A model generated the notes under the pieces. The model saw only the letters and a list, made by a program, of their open reading frames with translations. It was not told the origin of the DNA and searched no databases. From Cyanobacteria bacterium UBA2566 (GTDB taxonomy: Bacteria > Cyanobacteriota > Cyanobacteriia > Cyanobacteriales > Desertifilaceae), in the NCBI GenBank assembly GCA_002340255.1, contig DDLS01000170.1, forward strand, positions 1 through 29,034: 29,034 bases of DNA, in the 5' to 3' direction. Position numbers and translations under genes: made by a program. Numbering within the stretch: position 1 is the stretch's first letter; each line of letters begins with the position of its first letter. This document shows positions 17,053 to 23,620 of this stretch, in pieces.

Positions 17053-17712
17053 CTATAACCGATTTTCCAAAACAGCAGCCACCACGCGATGATCCTCATC
17101 TTGGGAGAGGGCTTGTAGGGCTTCCTGAGCTGCTTCTGAGTCAGCAAACTGTTGTAGCGCCCAAGCGACTTTGCGACGGATGCGCCATTCGGGTGAGGCG
17201 ATCGCCGGTAATAGGGTTTCTAGGGCTGCTTGTTGTTTGTGGGTATTGACTAAGCAAGCGAGTCCTTCGATGGAAGCTTCAATAACCGTAATATCTTCGC
17301 CGTCTAAGCCACACAGACAAACTTCTAATAAGGCTTCTGGATGACCGAGGTCAGCAAGAGCAGCAATGATGCTGCGACGCAGCAACCAATGGTTATCTTG
17401 ATGAAAGGCGATCACCAAATGGGAGATGGCGACTTGACCGGCGTAGGAGAGAGAGTTGGCAGCTTCCGATCGCACATTGGGGTCTGGGTCTCGTTTGAGC
17501 AGTTCCAGCAGGGCAGGAAAAGAGTCAGGGGATTGTTTGCGCCCTAGTCCCATGGCAACAAAGGAACGGACGAGAAAATCGGGGTCGTTGATTTTACTCA
17601 TCAGCAAGGGGACTGCATCTTCACTGCTATAGTCTTTGAGGGCGGTGACGGCTTTGAGTCGGTCTTGCGAATTGGAGCTGTTGAGGGCAGTTTGGATTTG
17701 ATGCAGTTCCAT
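17053..17712 (-). CDS. HEAT-repeat protein, CpcE/CpcF/NblB-like
   Basis: 219 aa composed entirely of about six HEAT/PBS-lyase repeats, for example FLVRSFVAMGLGRKQSPDSFP, VRSEAANSLSYAGQ, LLRRSIIAALADLGHPEALL and WRIRRKVAWALQQFADSEAA. Repeats of this kind form bilin lyases and isomerases (CpcE/F, CpeY/Z, MpeU types), the antenna-degradation factor NblB and related chaperones. The length is near CpcF, CpeZ and NblB. It is divergent from the small helical gene and the unusual phycobiliprotein at 18121, which argues for a job in chromophore attachment or in handling that protein. A general HEAT scaffold is the alternative. I cannot fix the subfamily by reading. Confidence 0.75.
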   Translation of the reverse strand: MELHQIQTALNSSNSQDRLKAVTALKDYSSEDAVPLLMSKINDPDFLVRSFVAMGLGRKQSPDSFPALLELLKRDPDPNVRSEAANSLSYAGQVAISHLVIAFHQDNHWLLRRSIIAALADLGHPEALLEVCLCGLDGEDITVIEASIEGLACLVNTHKQQAALETLLPAIASPEWRIRRKVAWALQQFADSEAAQEALQALSQDEDHRVVAAVLENRL

Positions 17713-17832
17713 GGGGGTTGGCGAGGTCTTGTGTTACGTTTCTTAAAATTTTAACCACAGACTCCAATATTTGGGAAGATGATAGGTGTTACAAAATGCC
17801 AAATTGAGTGTTAATACCCTAATTGAATCCCT

Positions 17833-18048
17833 ATGTCTGAATCAAACTCTACTCAAGCCTCTCCTCAAGAAATTGAAGAAGTGATTCGTGAATTAGAGCA
17901 ATATCGTGAACGTCTGGTCAATGATTTCTTGGGCGCTTCTCGCAAGGCTAAGTTCTCTAAAAAGCAAGCTTTAGACGATTTGGCTAATCATCAGGAAATC
18001 CTTAAAATCGATCGGGCACTTCAGGAATTGCGTGGGAATCAAAATTAA
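17833..18048 (+). CDS. Small helical hypothetical protein
   Basis: 71 aa, starting at ATG (MSESNSTQASPQ). It is predicted to be almost wholly helical after a flexible N-terminus: EEIEEVIRELEQYRERLVNDF, then KKQALDDLANHQEILKIDRALQEL. It is highly charged, with no cysteine, signal peptide or membrane segment. It opens the plus-strand run that continues, 72 nt later, with the divergent phycobiliprotein, so it may be co-transcribed. I do not recognise the family. It could be a small chaperone or adaptor. A strong start and clean helical pattern make a real gene likely. Confidence 0.65.
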   Translation: MSESNSTQASPQEIEEVIRELEQYRERLVNDFLGASRKAKFSKKQALDDLANHQEILKIDRALQELRGNQN

Positions 18049-18120
18049 TCGAATTTAGAGGGGATAAATAACGAAACTCCCCTCTTTAGTGTTTGCCCGT
18101 TTAATTGTCAGAAAGAGATC

Positions 18121-18702
18121 ATGTTAAGTCCTGCTGTTCAAGAATTAATTACTAAAGCCCAAATTGTTAGTTTTGAGAGTTGGATCTCGGCCGAAAAGCC
18201 GGATGTGATTCAGGTGTTTGAACAGGCTAATCAAGAGCGCCAATATTTAACGGACGATCAGTTAAAGTATTTAGCCAGTCAAGCAGGGGATAAGGGAGAA
18301 TGGTTGGATATAGCCAAGGAATTGCGCGATCGCGCACCAGAGATTATCGATCGGGCCAGGTTGCTGGTCTTAGATCGGTTTCCTGAAATTACGCAACCCG
18401 GGGGGGCATTATATCCGGAAAAGCGGGCGGAAAATTGCTGGCGGGATTTTTGGCATTTTTTGCGCTGTATTCATTATGGAATCGCTGGCCAATCGCCCCA
18501 GTATACTAATCCAGAGGGATTGCACTATATGGATTTGTTGTATCAGGAGTTAGCGGTTCCTTTAGATGCCATGGTGACCGGTCTGGAAGCGATGAAACAA
18601 ATGGGTATTGAACGGTGTGGTGGGAATAAGAAGACTGAGTTGTTGCCCTATTTCGATCATTTGATCGATCGGCTTAAAGGATTTGATGGCTATAGGAAGT
18701 AA
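18121..18702 (+). CDS. Divergent phycobiliprotein-like protein
   Basis: 193 aa. Residues 28-160 align with phycobiliprotein subunits: ANQERQYLTDDQL matches the CpcB ADARGEYLTDGQL region, QPGGALYPEKRAENCWRDFWHFLR matches the bilin-binding helix, and PLDAMVTGLEAMK matches the GH region. Cys106 falls at the Cys82 position, and R108-D109 keep the Arg-Asp pair that holds the bilin. It differs from normal subunits by an extra N-terminus of about 27 residues and no clear Cys153. An AAAGAG ribosome site precedes the ATG. A CpeS-like lyase gene starts 14 nt after the stop. It probably carries one bilin. It could be a specialised antenna or core protein or a stress chromoprotein. Confidence 0.8.
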   Translation: MLSPAVQELITKAQIVSFESWISAEKPDVIQVFEQANQERQYLTDDQLKYLASQAGDKGEWLDIAKELRDRAPEIIDRARLLVLDRFPEITQPGGALYPEKRAENCWRDFWHFLRCIHYGIAGQSPQYTNPEGLHYMDLLYQELAVPLDAMVTGLEAMKQMGIERCGGNKKTELLPYFDHLIDRLKGFDGYRK

Positions 18703-18715
18703 AGGAGGAACGGAC

Positions 18716-19267
18716 GTGTCCATGGATCGATTTCGATATTTCTTTGATTGTTGTGTGGGGGAATGGGTGACCGAGCGGACTTATCACTATTTGACGGTTC
18801 AGGAGGTGGAACGATCGCACACAGAATTCGCGATCGCTCCCCTATCAACCGCAGCCAAAACCCAAGTTCTCAAAGATAATCAACGTCCAGAACTCGATAA
18901 TATCGAATCTTTATGTGGGTTCCATTTAAGATTTGATACGGTCTCGGAAAAAGGGGAACGGGTTTCCCAGCAACTTAATATGCTGTTTGTCCCCCAGGAG
19001 GAGACCTCTGGAGTGTTGACAGGGGATTATTTGCGCGATCGCGCCTATGAAGAAGCCGCACCCAAGGTCGCCCAATTCCGTTTTGATCCCCAAACCTTGG
19101 AATTATTAATGACCACAAATTATACGCGTATAATTTCCGTAGATTCGATTACCCTAATTAACCCCACTCTCAGAATTCGGCGCATTTTTAATTACCATCG
19201 CCCGGCAGAAGGATACCCCCTCGATCAATTGGCTCTTGTAGGGTTTGGAGTAGAACAAAAAAAATAG
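18716..19267 (+). CDS. Divergent CpeS/CpcS-family bilin lyase
   Basis: 183 aa from the GTG at 18716. AGGAGG at 18703-18708 is 7 nt upstream, the best spacing, while the upstream ATG at 18683 lies inside the previous gene. Family traits are FRYFFDCCVGEWVTERTYHYL at the N-terminus, DYLRDRAYEEAAP, the LLMTTNYTR strand and TLRIRRIFNY near the end, matching the lipocalin-like CpeS barrel. The W-E-G segment and the EER-WFA segment of canonical CpeS are not recognisable, so it is a remote member. It is almost certainly co-translated with the phycobiliprotein-like gene just upstream, whose Cys106 is the likely target. Confidence 0.75.
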   Translation: MSMDRFRYFFDCCVGEWVTERTYHYLTVQEVERSHTEFAIAPLSTAAKTQVLKDNQRPELDNIESLCGFHLRFDTVSEKGERVSQQLNMLFVPQEETSGVLTGDYLRDRAYEEAAPKVAQFRFDPQTLELLMTTNYTRIISVDSITLINPTLRIRRIFNYHRPAEGYPLDQLALVGFGVEQKK

Positions 19268-19564
19268 TGTCCTCCGAATAGGATAGTCAAATGACTCATA
19301 TTCTGAGAAAATCAAACAGATTAGTCACATTAAGGGGCTGAAACTTTACAATTCTTCATAGTTTCCGGGCCGACCCTCAGGATATAAATGAGGAGATGGA
19401 AACCGGAAAGAAACTGGAAGAAATTGGCATAAAGTCGGAACATCAGCTTAGTCCGAGGAGTAAGCGTTTTCTGCACAGAAATGTTAAGTTTCTTAGCGTT
19501 TTTAAACGTCCTTCCCAGGAATTCACCCTTTTGTAGACCCTCTTTTGAAAGGAGATTAGAATAA
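19268..19564 (+). promoter_or_regulatory. cpeC promoter and structured leader
   Basis: This 297-nt gap has no credible gene. AGTCA/TGACT (19285-19296) is a 12-bp palindrome shortly after the upstream stop codon. TTTCCGG (19362-19368) pairs with CCGGAAA (19403-19409), with CCTCA/TGAGG (19375-19379 / 19389-19393) nested inside; the loop contains a TATAAA. An AAAGGAG ribosome site (19548-19554) precedes the cpeC ATG. The long gap suggests that cpeC has its own, probably light-regulated, promoter. Confidence 0.5.
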
Positions 19565-20437
19565 ATGCCTTTTGGACCCGCGTCGGAATTAGGAGTTTCT
19601 TTATACGAAGAAACCGATCCCATTGAAGTCTGGCCAGGACGATCGGATGAGGAAGTAGAAGCCGTCATTTGCGCAGTCTACCGCCAAGTCTTAGGCAATG
19701 CCTATGTCATGGACAGCGAACGCTTGAGTATCGCTGAATCTCAATTCAAGCGGGGAGAACTCAGCGTTCGTGAATTCGTACGTCAAGTGGCAAAATCTGG
19801 CTTATATCGCACTCGTTTCTTCGAGTCTTGCCCTCGCTATCGTGCAACGGAGTTAAACTTCAAACATCTTTTAGGCCGCGCTCCTAATAGCTATGAAGAA
19901 ATGAAAGCTCATAGTGATATTTTGGATCGCGAAGGTTTTGAAGCAGATATTGATTCCTACATTGATAGTGACGAATATCAAGATACATTTGGGGAAAATA
20001 TTGTCCCCTATGTGCGGGGCTACAAAACCCAAACCGGTAAAAACATGGTGGGCTTTACCCATATGTTCCAACTGATGCGCGGGCCCAGCAGCAGCGACTT
20101 CAAAGGTAGCTTGGCTGGCAATCGTCCTCGGTTGAATAAACTGGTGATTCAAGGAACACCAACCGCCGTTGTTCCTCCTTCGGGTGGTGTTGGAGGTTGG
20201 TCTTTCCAAGATTCTACTTCTAGCGCTCGGACTCGTCTGGGAGTAGGCGCGACTGAAGGTGGAAAAGTTTACCGGATTGAAGTCACGGGTTATGGTTCCC
20301 CAGGAGCAGTTAATCGGGTGTCTAAATTCCGTCGCAGCAACAAAGTGTTCTTGGTTTCCTTTGATGAACTCTCTAAGACCTATCAGCAAATCCACAAACA
20401 AGGAGGTAAGATTGCCAGCATTAGTGCTGTCAATTAA
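19565..20437 (+). CDS. cpeC: Phycoerythrin-associated rod linker CpeC
   Basis: 290 aa. The N-terminus MPFGPASELGVSLYEETDPIE is of the CpeC/CpeD type, unlike CpcC or PecC. The PBS_linker_poly domain covers about 20-165 (AVYRQVLGNAYVMDSERL, QFKRGELSVREFVRQVAKS, HLLGRAPNSYEEM, YIDSDEYQDTFGENIVPY). A Gly/Ser/Pro linker leads to a CpcD-type domain at about 233-288 (YRIEVTG...FLVSFDELSKTYQQIHKQGG). CpeC sits inside phycoerythrin hexamers and joins them in the rod. It has a good ribosome site and a long leader. It is followed by a hairpin and then a CpcD-like gene instead of cpeD/cpeE. Phycoerythrin genes must lie elsewhere. Confidence 0.88.
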   Translation: MPFGPASELGVSLYEETDPIEVWPGRSDEEVEAVICAVYRQVLGNAYVMDSERLSIAESQFKRGELSVREFVRQVAKSGLYRTRFFESCPRYRATELNFKHLLGRAPNSYEEMKAHSDILDREGFEADIDSYIDSDEYQDTFGENIVPYVRGYKTQTGKNMVGFTHMFQLMRGPSSSDFKGSLAGNRPRLNKLVIQGTPTAVVPPSGGVGGWSFQDSTSSARTRLGVGATEGGKVYRIEVTGYGSPGAVNRVSKFRRSNKVFLVSFDELSKTYQQIHKQGGKIASISAVN

Positions 20438-20462
20438 TCCTGTCTTTGTGTGATCGATAGGT

Positions 20463-20491
20463 GGCAGTAGGACAGATACCGTTCTACTGCC
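20463..20491 (+). terminator. Stem-loop after cpeC
   Basis: GGCAGTAG (20463-20470) pairs perfectly with CTACTGCC (20484-20491) across a 13-nt loop, 26 nt after the cpeC stop. Only a short T-stretch follows (GGCTTTCT), so it is probably an attenuator or mRNA-stabilising hairpin that separates highly expressed cpeC from the downstream genes. Confidence 0.5.
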
Positions 20492-20601
20492 GGCTTTCTA
20501 TGGAGTAGCCTAGGCAACGAAAATGCTTTCGACAATGTGCAAGGGTAGTAGATAGGGACAATAGGGCGATCGCCTAAAAAACGAAAAAATAATTGGATCT
20601 T

Positions 20602-21132
20602 ATGGGACTAGAAGGAAAAGCCTTACATGAACCAATGGTGCGCCTGCAAATTGAGGGAGGTAACTCCCCCCATCAGCGTCGCGTCCGGTCTGGGTTAACT
20701 GTGCGCCAAAGTCAATTATCTCAGGCGATACAGCGGATTCACCGTTCAGGAGGTAAAATCCTAGAGGTTCAACGAGTCACTCAAAAGCTAGAGAAGGCTG
20801 AGACCACAACGGAGCATCAAGCGATCTCACAATCTTTCGAGTCAGTGAGGACAGAAGTATCCCAAAATCCTGAACCGGTGGAAGTCGAACTCGATCCTCC
20901 AATCGCTCAAACCTTTAACCCTCAAGCACGTGCAGTTACAGAGCCGAAACCTTTCTCTCCCGTTTATTATTCCTTATTTCCGCAGCGAAAAGTTGACTGG
21001 TCGAGGATACCCCCTGTGCGTCGTCAGCGCATGAAACCTTCTCTAAAGCGTAAACAGCTATACCGAACCTTATCTCCAGGAAAGCAAAGACGGCGATTTT
21101 TCCGCTGTCAACCTTTGAAAAGACGGCGGTGA
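20602..21132 (+). CDS. CpcD-like protein with arginine-rich C-terminal tail
   Basis: 176 aa from the ATG at 20602 (a TTG at 20593 would add three residues). Residues 12-60 match the CpcD capping-linker fold: MVRLQIEGGNSPHQRRVRSG, then LSQAIQRIHRSGGKILEVQRV, comparable to the last 55 residues of CpeC. A variable, acidic middle (about 60-125) follows. The last 48 residues contain 20 Arg/Lys. No PBS_linker_poly domain is present. CpcD-type proteins cap rod ends or tune core contacts and are usually about 70-85 aa. The extended basic tail is unusual and could bind phycobiliproteins, membrane or nucleic acid. It is in line with a CpeS/CpcU-like lyase 29 nt downstream. Confidence 0.7.
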   Translation: MGLEGKALHEPMVRLQIEGGNSPHQRRVRSGLTVRQSQLSQAIQRIHRSGGKILEVQRVTQKLEKAETTTEHQAISQSFESVRTEVSQNPEPVEVELDPPIAQTFNPQARAVTEPKPFSPVYYSLFPQRKVDWSRIPPVRRQRMKPSLKRKQLYRTLSPGKQRRRFFRCQPLKRRR

Positions 21133-21161
21133 CGGTAAGGGTGATATTTTAAGTTGAGATT

Positions 21162-21725
21162 ATGGATCTGAAACAATTTGTAAAACAGTCAATTGGGCGA
21201 TGGAGATCGCAACGCAGTGCCCATCATTTAGCCTTCGCTCATTTTGAAAAAGTGCGATCGACCATCGACATTATGGCCCTAGACCCCCAAGATCCGGGAG
21301 TCCTAGAGGTGTGTGAATTATATAAGATCGATCCAGCCAGCATGGAATCCCCATTTAGGATGACTTGGGAAGGAGAATCGGATTGGGATGAAGACGATTG
21401 GGATAAAGAAGAGGAAGAAGAAGAAGAACAGGAACTCAAGGGATCGTGTATTTTAGTCCCCATTCCTGACTCTGAGTCTCCCCAGAACGGCAAACTCCTA
21501 CGCGATCGCGGTTATGCCGAAACCATTCCGGCGATCGGTCACTATTCTCTCAATAATGAAGGCATCTTTACCTTAATCACTGAATACGATCGGGCAGCAG
21601 CCGAAGAGCGGATTTGGTTTGCTACCCCTAATTTACGCTTTCGGGTTTCCCAGATTAAAACCCGTGATGGCCAAGGCGTAACCACCGCTTCTTTTTCTTC
21701 TGAAATCCGGTCTCTATCCTCCTAA
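21162..21725 (+). CDS. CpeS/CpcU-type bilin lyase
   Basis: 187 aa. Canonical CpeS/CpcS/CpcU features are FVKQSIGRWRSQRSAHHLAF, MTWEGESDWDED, LLRDRGYAETIPAIGHY, AAAEERIWFATPNLRFRVS and the end block TTASFSSEIR. These form a lipocalin-like barrel that transfers phycobilins to Cys82-type sites. The details resemble CpcU most, but the position between cpeC and cpeT would suit CpeS, so no symbol is given. A run of acidic residues at 72-91, including seven consecutive Glu, lengthens the loop after the WEGESDW motif. The gene begins 29 nt after the CpcD-like gene and is probably co-transcribed with it. Confidence 0.85.
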   Translation: MDLKQFVKQSIGRWRSQRSAHHLAFAHFEKVRSTIDIMALDPQDPGVLEVCELYKIDPASMESPFRMTWEGESDWDEDDWDKEEEEEEEQELKGSCILVPIPDSESPQNGKLLRDRGYAETIPAIGHYSLNNEGIFTLITEYDRAAAEERIWFATPNLRFRVSQIKTRDGQGVTTASFSSEIRSLSS

Positions 21726-21761
21726 AGCTTGAGACTGTTGGGCAAACCGTCAATTTATCCG

Positions 21762-21811
21762 CGATCCCCATATAGATAAAAACCACAATTTAAGATATAA
21801 TTTGGGGATCG
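21762..21811 (+). promoter_or_regulatory. Probable cpeT promoter enclosed by an inverted repeat
   Basis: CGATCCCCA (21762-21770) and TGGGGATCG (21803-21811) are perfect 9-bp inverted repeats. The 32-nt interval holds a TATAAT hexamer at 21796-21801, a good -10, but no recognisable -35. The first cpeT ATG is about 105 nt downstream. The arrangement suits an operator overlapping the promoter, or an activator-dependent promoter. Confidence 0.5.
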
Positions 21812-21914
21812 TAAAAAACTTGTTATGGTCATCAATTGCCAGGTACACCCCTAGCCAATTGCAATTTCCGTCCCTGGCTAATTGTCTCAAACCCCTAGAA
21901 TAGAAAACTGTTCC

Positions 21915-22538
21915 ATGACCTCTAGTGTATCTGTATCCTCTTCTCAGGAACTGATTAGATTCGCTCATTGGTTAGCTGGAGATTTTAGCAATCATCAGCA
22001 AGCCTATAACCACCCCACATTATATGCGCATATTCATGTCTTGTGGCGACCCCTGCCCTGGGAATTTTTTCAAGGCATTGGGTTTTATTCAGAGCAAGTC
22101 TATGACTACGATCTCTGGAGTCCATACCGTCAAGGCGTACATCGGTTAGTCGATCGAGGCGATCGCATCTATATCGAAAACTATAGTTTACAAGACTCCA
22201 TCCTTTATGCGGGTTCAGCACGAGAATTAAGCATTCTCCAGACCATTACCCCCCAAGTCATCCAACGGCGCTATAACTGCTCCATGGTTTTCCAATGGGA
22301 TGGAAATTGCTATCGGGGATCGGTAGAACCTGGAAATAAATGTCTCATTCATCGCAAGGGACACCAAACTTACTTGGTTAGTGAAGTAGAACTGACAGAA
22401 ACTACTTGGAAAAGCCTGGATCGGGGGATGGATGTGAAGACCCATCAGCAGATTTGGGGGTCAACAGAGGGAGCCTTGGAATTTGAAAAGATAACCAGTT
22501 TTGCCCAAGAAGTACCCACCGAAAATCTAGGACTGTAA
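21915..22538 (+). CDS. cpeT: CpcT/CpeT-family bilin lyase
   Basis: 207 aa from the ATG at 21915; an in-frame TTG at 21882 would add 11 residues not typical of the family. CpeT traits are LIRFAHWLAGDFSNHQQAY, HIHVLWRPLPWEFFQGIGFYS, EQVYDYDLWSPYRQGVHRLV and CLIHRKGHQTYLVSEVELTE. The family folds as a beta-barrel dimer. CpcT attaches phycocyanobilin to Cys153 of CpcB and PecB, while CpeT proteins serve phycoerythrin beta subunits. The position with cpeC and a CpeS/CpcU-type lyase favours CpeT, but CpcT activity on CpcB cannot be excluded. It has its own promoter candidate upstream and a downstream RHH/coiled-coil gene 68 nt away. Confidence 0.82.
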   Translation: MTSSVSVSSSQELIRFAHWLAGDFSNHQQAYNHPTLYAHIHVLWRPLPWEFFQGIGFYSEQVYDYDLWSPYRQGVHRLVDRGDRIYIENYSLQDSILYAGSARELSILQTITPQVIQRRYNCSMVFQWDGNCYRGSVEPGNKCLIHRKGHQTYLVSEVELTETTWKSLDRGMDVKTHQQIWGSTEGALEFEKITSFAQEVPTENLGL

Positions 22539-22606
22539 ACCTCTTGAAAATGATGAAGGATAAACGAGTGTAACAAAAAATCAACCTTAATCCAAAATTT
22601 GCTAAA

Positions 22607-23584
22607 ATGGCTAAAGATACATCAAACAATCGTACCCAATATTCAGAGTCAAAAATGAAGTTAGGAATTTCTATTACCCCCACTGGAAAAGAGCTACTGA
22701 GCGAGATGGCTAAAACCACGAAACTATCCCGTTCGGAATTGGTAGAGCGGCTTTCTAGGGGGTATATCAGCATTAAAAGTGAGCTGACGAATACGATTCT
22801 AACTTTAGACTTTGAGACTAAATCAGGGGATGCCAATGGTTCAAAAAACGAATCCAAGTTTCCGGCACTGAAAAATATTGCAGTTAGTCAAGTTTCATCA
22901 GCAGAAGCGTCTCCCACTTCAGCCGAAGTTGCTGAACTGAACCAAGCTTTGGCAGAAAAAGAGCAAAACATTGCGACGCTACAGGAAAAACTGACGGCTT
23001 ACCAGAAACACGAATCTACGGAGTCAGTACTCAAGCAAACTATTGCTAAAAAAGAATACCAGATTTCTGAGTTGCAAGCCCAAGTGAAACAGCTTCAGCA
23101 AACCTATGAGACTCATCAAAGCAGTAGTGAAGAGGAAAATCAAGAAGCGATCGCCGCTTGGCAGCAAAAAATAACTGAACAAGGACAAACGATTGCTCAG
23201 TTACAAGCTCAAGTTAATCAGCTTCAGCAAACCCATGATGTCCTGAAAAATACCACTGTCCCCAAAGAGCATTACGAAGCGATTCAAGCCCAGTTATTAG
23301 AAGCTCAACAACAGCAAGACCATCAGAGTCAGAATCAGTCTATCTCTGACCAAGAGTATGAAGCTTTGGAGTATAAATTGCAACAGCAGTACCAAGTTGT
23401 TGACAGTTTACAGACACAATTACAAAGTATGAAAACGCCCCATGCAAAGGAAACTCAATTACGATCGCAATTGCATCTCCAGCAGGAAACGATCCAATCC
23501 TTAGAAGAAAAAGTGCATCGCTTGCAACAAGTTTCGGCGATCGGTGAATATCACCTCAACCGGTGGCGCAGTCATAGCTTTTAA
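22607..23584 (+). CDS. RHH-like N-terminus plus long coiled-coil protein
   Basis: 325 aa. Residues 18-56 (KLGISITPTGKELLSEMAK, LSRSELVERLSRGYI) have the beta-strand/helix/helix pattern of ribbon-helix-helix DNA-binding domains. A Ser/Ala-rich linker leads to a long coiled coil (about 107-315), rich in Gln and Glu, with an internal repeat: ISELQAQVKQLQQTYE and IAQLQAQVNQLQQTHD. The end EYHLNRWRSHSF is basic. It lies 68 nt after cpeT on the same strand and stops just before a bidirectional terminator. It could be a transcription factor for the lyase cluster, a chromosome-binding protein or a scaffold. The family is not one I can name. Confidence 0.65.
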   Translation: MAKDTSNNRTQYSESKMKLGISITPTGKELLSEMAKTTKLSRSELVERLSRGYISIKSELTNTILTLDFETKSGDANGSKNESKFPALKNIAVSQVSSAEASPTSAEVAELNQALAEKEQNIATLQEKLTAYQKHESTESVLKQTIAKKEYQISELQAQVKQLQQTYETHQSSSEEENQEAIAAWQQKITEQGQTIAQLQAQVNQLQQTHDVLKNTTVPKEHYEAIQAQLLEAQQQQDHQSQNQSISDQEYEALEYKLQQQYQVVDSLQTQLQSMKTPHAKETQLRSQLHLQQETIQSLEEKVHRLQQVSAIGEYHLNRWRSHSF

Positions 23585-23587
23585 ACC

Positions 23588-23617
23588 AGTAGGGGCGAAG
23601 AATTTTTCGCCCCTACT
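23588..23617. terminator. Bidirectional terminator made of a dispersed GTAGGGGCG repeat
   Basis: AGTAGGGGCGAA (23588-23599) pairs perfectly with TTCGCCCCTACT (23606-23617) around a short AT loop. It lies between two convergent genes, 4 nt from each stop codon. The same GTAGGGGCG head appears at 25157-25184 and at the cpcF 3' end, which marks it as a copy of a small dispersed palindromic repeat. Confidence 0.8.
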
Positions 23618-23620
23618 ATG

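Noticed and set aside
18683..18715. ATG at 18683 as the start of the lyase gene
   Set aside because: It would overlap the previous gene by 20 nt with no ribosome site; GTG at 18716 has AGGAGG at the right distance.
19330..19668. 112-aa minus-strand ORF over the cpeC leader and 5' end
   Set aside because: Antisense to the cpeC start and ribosome site, with no family features.
19871..20401. 176-aa minus-strand ORF inside cpeC
   Set aside because: A mirror of the well-supported CpeC reading frame.
22402..22857. 151-aa minus-strand ORF over the ends of cpeT and the RHH gene
   Set aside because: Antisense to two supported genes; its hydrophobic composition follows from the complement.
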